DNA of 6,910 nt from Candidatus Hecatellales archaeon B24 (GTDB lineage Archaea > Thermoproteota > Bathyarchaeia > Hecatellales > Hecatellaceae). How positions within the stretch are numbered: position 1 is the first letter of the stretch; each line of letters begins with the position of its first letter. The notes below the pieces were generated by a model. That model saw only the letters and a program-made list of their open reading frames with translations, searched no databases and had not been told where the DNA came from. Of the stretch, positions 4,420 to 6,910 are shown in pieces. The DNA lies in assembly GCA_001593855.1 (NCBI GenBank), contig LUCC01000039.1, forward strand, positions 1 through 6,910. Reading direction: 5' to 3'. The position numbers were made by a program, and so were the translations under genes.

Positions 4420-6831
4420 GTGACTGGAGGGTTTAAGCCGAAAATTGTGGAGAAACGGTGGAACCCGATGCTGGAAAAACAGGTTTTCAACCAGTGGGTT
4501 TCCGAGGGAGTTTACAGGTTTAACCCTGAAACTGGGAAACCTGTTTACTCTATCGACACTCCTCCACCGTATGCTTCCGGAAGATGGCATGTGGGAGGTG
4601 CAACCCACTACGCTCAGATAGACATGGTGGCCAGATATAAGAGAATGCGGGGATACGAAGTTCTCTTCGCCTTTGGCATAGACCGGAACGGGCTTCCCGT
4701 GGAAATAGAAGTAGAGAAAAAACATAAGATTTCCGCCAGAGAAGTTCCACGTGAAAAGTTTCTGGATTTATGCAGGAAGTTCCTTGACGAGGTTGAAGCT
4801 GAAATAATCTCCACAGCCAAACGGATGGGGATGAGCTGCGACTTCGAACATGTCTACCGGACTGACAGCCCTGAATACCGGGCTTTAACCCAGGCAACAT
4901 TCATAGAGCTCTGGAAGAGGAACCTGATTTACGTTGATGATAGGCCTACCAACTGGTGTCCGGTCTGCGGAACAACCATAGCCGACGCTGAACTGGAATA
5001 CTTGGAAGCAGACACCTACCTGAACTATGTGAGGTTCCCCTTGAAGGATGGGGGAGACGTGGTTATCGCCACCACCAGGCCTGAACTCTTATGTTCCTGC
5101 GCCGCCGTGATATATCATCCTGAAGATGAACGCTACCAATCCTTGGAGGGGAAAGCCGCCTTAGTCCCCCTCTATGGTAGAGAGGTTCCCATCCTGGCCC
5201 ACCCCAGCGCCAAGCCCGAGTTTGGCACCGGGATCGCTATGATATGCTCTTACGGGGACTACACAGACATCAGGCTTTTCCGCGAGTTAGGGTTGAAGCC
5301 GGTTATAGCCATAGACGCGGAGGGCCGGATGAACGAGCATGCAGGCGCCTACAAGGGCTTGAAGGTTGAAGAAGCCCGTGAACGCGTCGTGGCAGACTTG
5401 GAAAAGGCTGGATACCTTGTTAAGCGTGAAAAAGTCAAGCATAAGGTTCCGGCCTGCTGGAGGTCTAAGAACCCGGTAGAGTTCATCTCCATGCAGGAAT
5501 ACTATTTAAAGCAGCTTCCCTTCCTGGAGGACCTGAAAAACGTTGCCGGGGAAATGGTTTTCCACCCTCCTGAAGCCCTCCACTACCTGATGAACTGGAT
5601 AAACTCTGTGGCTGTTGACTGGCCTATCTCAAGGAGGCGCTACTACGGAACGGAGATACCCCTATGGTATTGTGCCAAATGCGGTAAGCCTCACCTGCCT
5701 CCCGCAGGCAAATACTATCAGCCCTGGAAGGAGCCTCCACCCTTCGAGAAATGCGAAGCCTGCGGCTCCGAGGAGTTCCGCGGAGAGGAGAGAACCTTCG
5801 ACACTTGGATGGACTCCAGCATCTCCCAGCTCTACATTCTGGGGTATGGCAGGGATGAAAAGCTTTTCGGGAGGGCAGCCCCCTGCAGCCTCAGACCTCA
5901 AGGCGTAGACATCGTTAGAACATGGCTCTACTATTCTGTTCTGCGAACCTATCAGCTTCTCGGACAGAAAGCCTTCAGGGAGGTTAGAATTTCAGGGATG
6001 GGCCTCGACGAGCAGGGTGAAGCCATGCACAAGTCTAAGGGAAACATCATCTGGCCTGAACCTATCTTTGAAAGGTTTGGAGCTGACGCCTTCAGGCTTT
6101 GGGGGGCCTCAGAGGCCAGGCTTGGCTCCGACTACAGGTTCAGCTGGGAGCGGCTTGAAGGGGCAGCCCGCTTCCTAACCAAGCTCTGGAACGTTTCAAG
6201 GTTCACCTCATGCTTCCCCCTGGTTGAGGAAGACTTCAGCCTTCAACCTCTTGACCGCATGGTTTTAGCCAAGCTCAACCAGGTTATAAAAGAATGCTTG
6301 GAAGGCTATGAGGCTATGGACTTGTTCATTCCAGCTCAAGCCATTCGAGGATTCCTCTGGAGCTTCTTCGCAGACCACTACGTGGAGGCGGTTAAGGCCA
6401 GGGCCTACAACACCCACGGCGAATACAGCCCTGAAGCCCAGAAGGCTGCCTGGTGGACACTTCACACCACCATTAAAACCGTTATGAAGCTTTTAGCTCC
6501 AATATGCCCCCACATCACCGAAGCCATATGGCGTAGGGTGTACTCGCCGAAATCCATCCATCTGGAAGCCTTCCCAGAGCCGAACCCTGAATGGGAAAGC
6601 AGCCTGGCAGAGCTGGCTGAAAGCTTTCAAAGCTTTAACTCCGCCGTTTGGAAGTTCAAGAAGGATAGGAGGCTTCCCCTGAACGCTGAGCTAAGCGAAG
6701 TCTACGCTCCTGAAGAGCTTAAACCCTTCCAAGCCGACCTGAAAGCCATGCACAAAATCAAAAGCCTAAAGTTTGGCAAGCCTGAAGGCGAAGCATACAG
6801 CCCTTATGGCCAAGCCTACCTTAAACTTTAA
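4420..6831 (+). CDS. valS: Valyl-tRNA synthetase (class Ia)
   Basis: This 803-aa enzyme charges tRNA-Val with valine in the cytoplasm. The Rossmann entry reads TPPPYASGRWHVGG (48-60ff; HIGH motif position 57-60 is HVGG), followed by GIDRNGLPVE. Cysteine pairs C180/C183, C418/C421 and C445/C448 are likely zinc sites. The CP1 editing domain shows ATTRPE (217-222) and GTGIAMICSYGDYTDI (269-284). After it come DWPISRRRYYG (400-410) and DTWMDSS (461-467). The KMSKS-equivalent is AMHKSKGN (535-542). The segment from ~580 on is the helical anticodon-binding domain, ending shortly after it without a long C-terminal arm. The length suits archaeal ValRS. The start is GTG, 6 bp after the MBL gene, with GAGG (4412-4415) close upstream; a later in-frame GTG at 4447 would remove conserved-looking N-terminal sequence. 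IleRS is less likely because the motif is DRNGLP rather than DCHGLP. Confidence 0.94.
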   Translation: MTGGFKPKIVEKRWNPMLEKQVFNQWVSEGVYRFNPETGKPVYSIDTPPPYASGRWHVGGATHYAQIDMVARYKRMRGYEVLFAFGIDRNGLPVEIEVEKKHKISAREVPREKFLDLCRKFLDEVEAEIISTAKRMGMSCDFEHVYRTDSPEYRALTQATFIELWKRNLIYVDDRPTNWCPVCGTTIADAELEYLEADTYLNYVRFPLKDGGDVVIATTRPELLCSCAAVIYHPEDERYQSLEGKAALVPLYGREVPILAHPSAKPEFGTGIAMICSYGDYTDIRLFRELGLKPVIAIDAEGRMNEHAGAYKGLKVEEARERVVADLEKAGYLVKREKVKHKVPACWRSKNPVEFISMQEYYLKQLPFLEDLKNVAGEMVFHPPEALHYLMNWINSVAVDWPISRRRYYGTEIPLWYCAKCGKPHLPPAGKYYQPWKEPPPFEKCEACGSEEFRGEERTFDTWMDSSISQLYILGYGRDEKLFGRAAPCSLRPQGVDIVRTWLYYSVLRTYQLLGQKAFREVRISGMGLDEQGEAMHKSKGNIIWPEPIFERFGADAFRLWGASEARLGSDYRFSWERLEGAARFLTKLWNVSRFTSCFPLVEEDFSLQPLDRMVLAKLNQVIKECLEGYEAMDLFIPAQAIRGFLWSFFADHYVEAVKARAYNTHGEYSPEAQKAAWWTLHTTIKTVMKLLAPICPHITEAIWRRVYSPKSIHLEAFPEPNPEWESSLAELAESFQSFNSAVWKFKKDRRLPLNAELSEVYAPEELKPFQADLKAMHKIKSLKFGKPEGEAYSPYGQAYLKL

Positions 6832-6887
6832 TTTTTCCTGTCTCTGGCTGAAAGAGGTTTAAAAGTTTTATTTTGTTTTTTCCTTTC
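6832..6887 (+). terminator. T-rich probable transcription end after valS
   Basis: A short T tract (6832-6836) directly follows the valS stop, and a longer T-rich stretch spans 6866-6887. No strong hairpin is evident. Archaeal termination commonly uses oligo-T tracts on the non-template strand, so this is a reasonable end for the three-gene operon. Confidence 0.45.
6857..6865 (+). promoter_or_regulatory. Possible TATA box for a gene beyond the right edge
   Basis: GTTTAAAAG resembles an archaeal TATA box and would direct initiation near 6888-6892. The last 20 bases of the window hold GAGG and GGAG but no clear start codon, so the downstream gene cannot be identified. The same AT-rich sequence overlaps the probable terminator and could equally be only part of that. 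Confidence 0.25.
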
Positions 6888-6910
6888 CTGCGAGGTATAG
6901 GAGCCTGTTT

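Noticed and set aside
4387..4900. Minus-strand open frames inside valS
   Set aside because: They are antisense to a conserved synthetase and have no motif or ribosome-binding signal.
1..6910. CRISPR array, insertion sequence or large repeats
   Set aside because: No regularly spaced repeats, transposase gene or terminal inverted repeats were seen on either strand by eye.

Overview
The window looks like chromosomal DNA from an archaeon. The evidence is a nurA-herA pair, a tRNA-Ile with a 13-nt intron after position 37, TATA-like promoter elements, T-rich 3' flanks and an archaeal-type valyl-tRNA synthetase (RNGLPVE; DWPISRRRYYGTEIPLW). The style fits the TACK side of the Archaea, perhaps a Bathyarchaeia-like lineage, but that placement is a guess. 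The tRNA stems are almost all G-C (19 of 21 pairs by hand count) while the coding DNA is only moderately GC-rich, which hints at a thermophilic lifestyle.

Layout. The left 2.9 kb reads on the minus strand. From right to left it holds nurA (2879-1809), herA (1819-233, overlapping nurA by 11 bp), an intron-containing tRNA-Ile(GAU) with an encoded CCA end (180-90), and the possible start of another gene running off the left edge. A short divergent promoter region (about 2880-2966) separates this unit from a plus-strand cluster. That cluster is a small calcineurin-like metallophosphoesterase (2967-3593), an RNase Z/PhnP-like metallo-beta-lactamase-fold hydrolase (3607-4413) and valyl-tRNA synthetase (4420-6831). 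Its gaps of 13 and 6 bp suggest one operon. T-rich DNA with a TATA-like element follows valS. No intergenic stretch exceeds 300 bp.

Function. HerA (hexameric DNA pump) and NurA (nuclease) are known partners in resecting DNA ends for homologous recombination in archaea. Their overlapping genes fit stoichiometric co-expression. Mre11 and Rad50 are not next to them here. The plus-strand operon joins an essential translation enzyme to two metal-dependent hydrolases of unknown substrate; the MBL protein has RNase Z-like motif order, so a tRNA or nucleotide role is conceivable but unproven.

This is mostly conserved housekeeping DNA, and I see no clearly new biological system. The points most worth a second look are the loss of the usual motif III glutamine in HerA (TPRPS where TQRPS is expected), the divergent class I signatures in ValRS (HVGG and AMHKS), the very short tRNA intron with an imperfect splicing motif, and the absence of ATG starts in all five complete genes.
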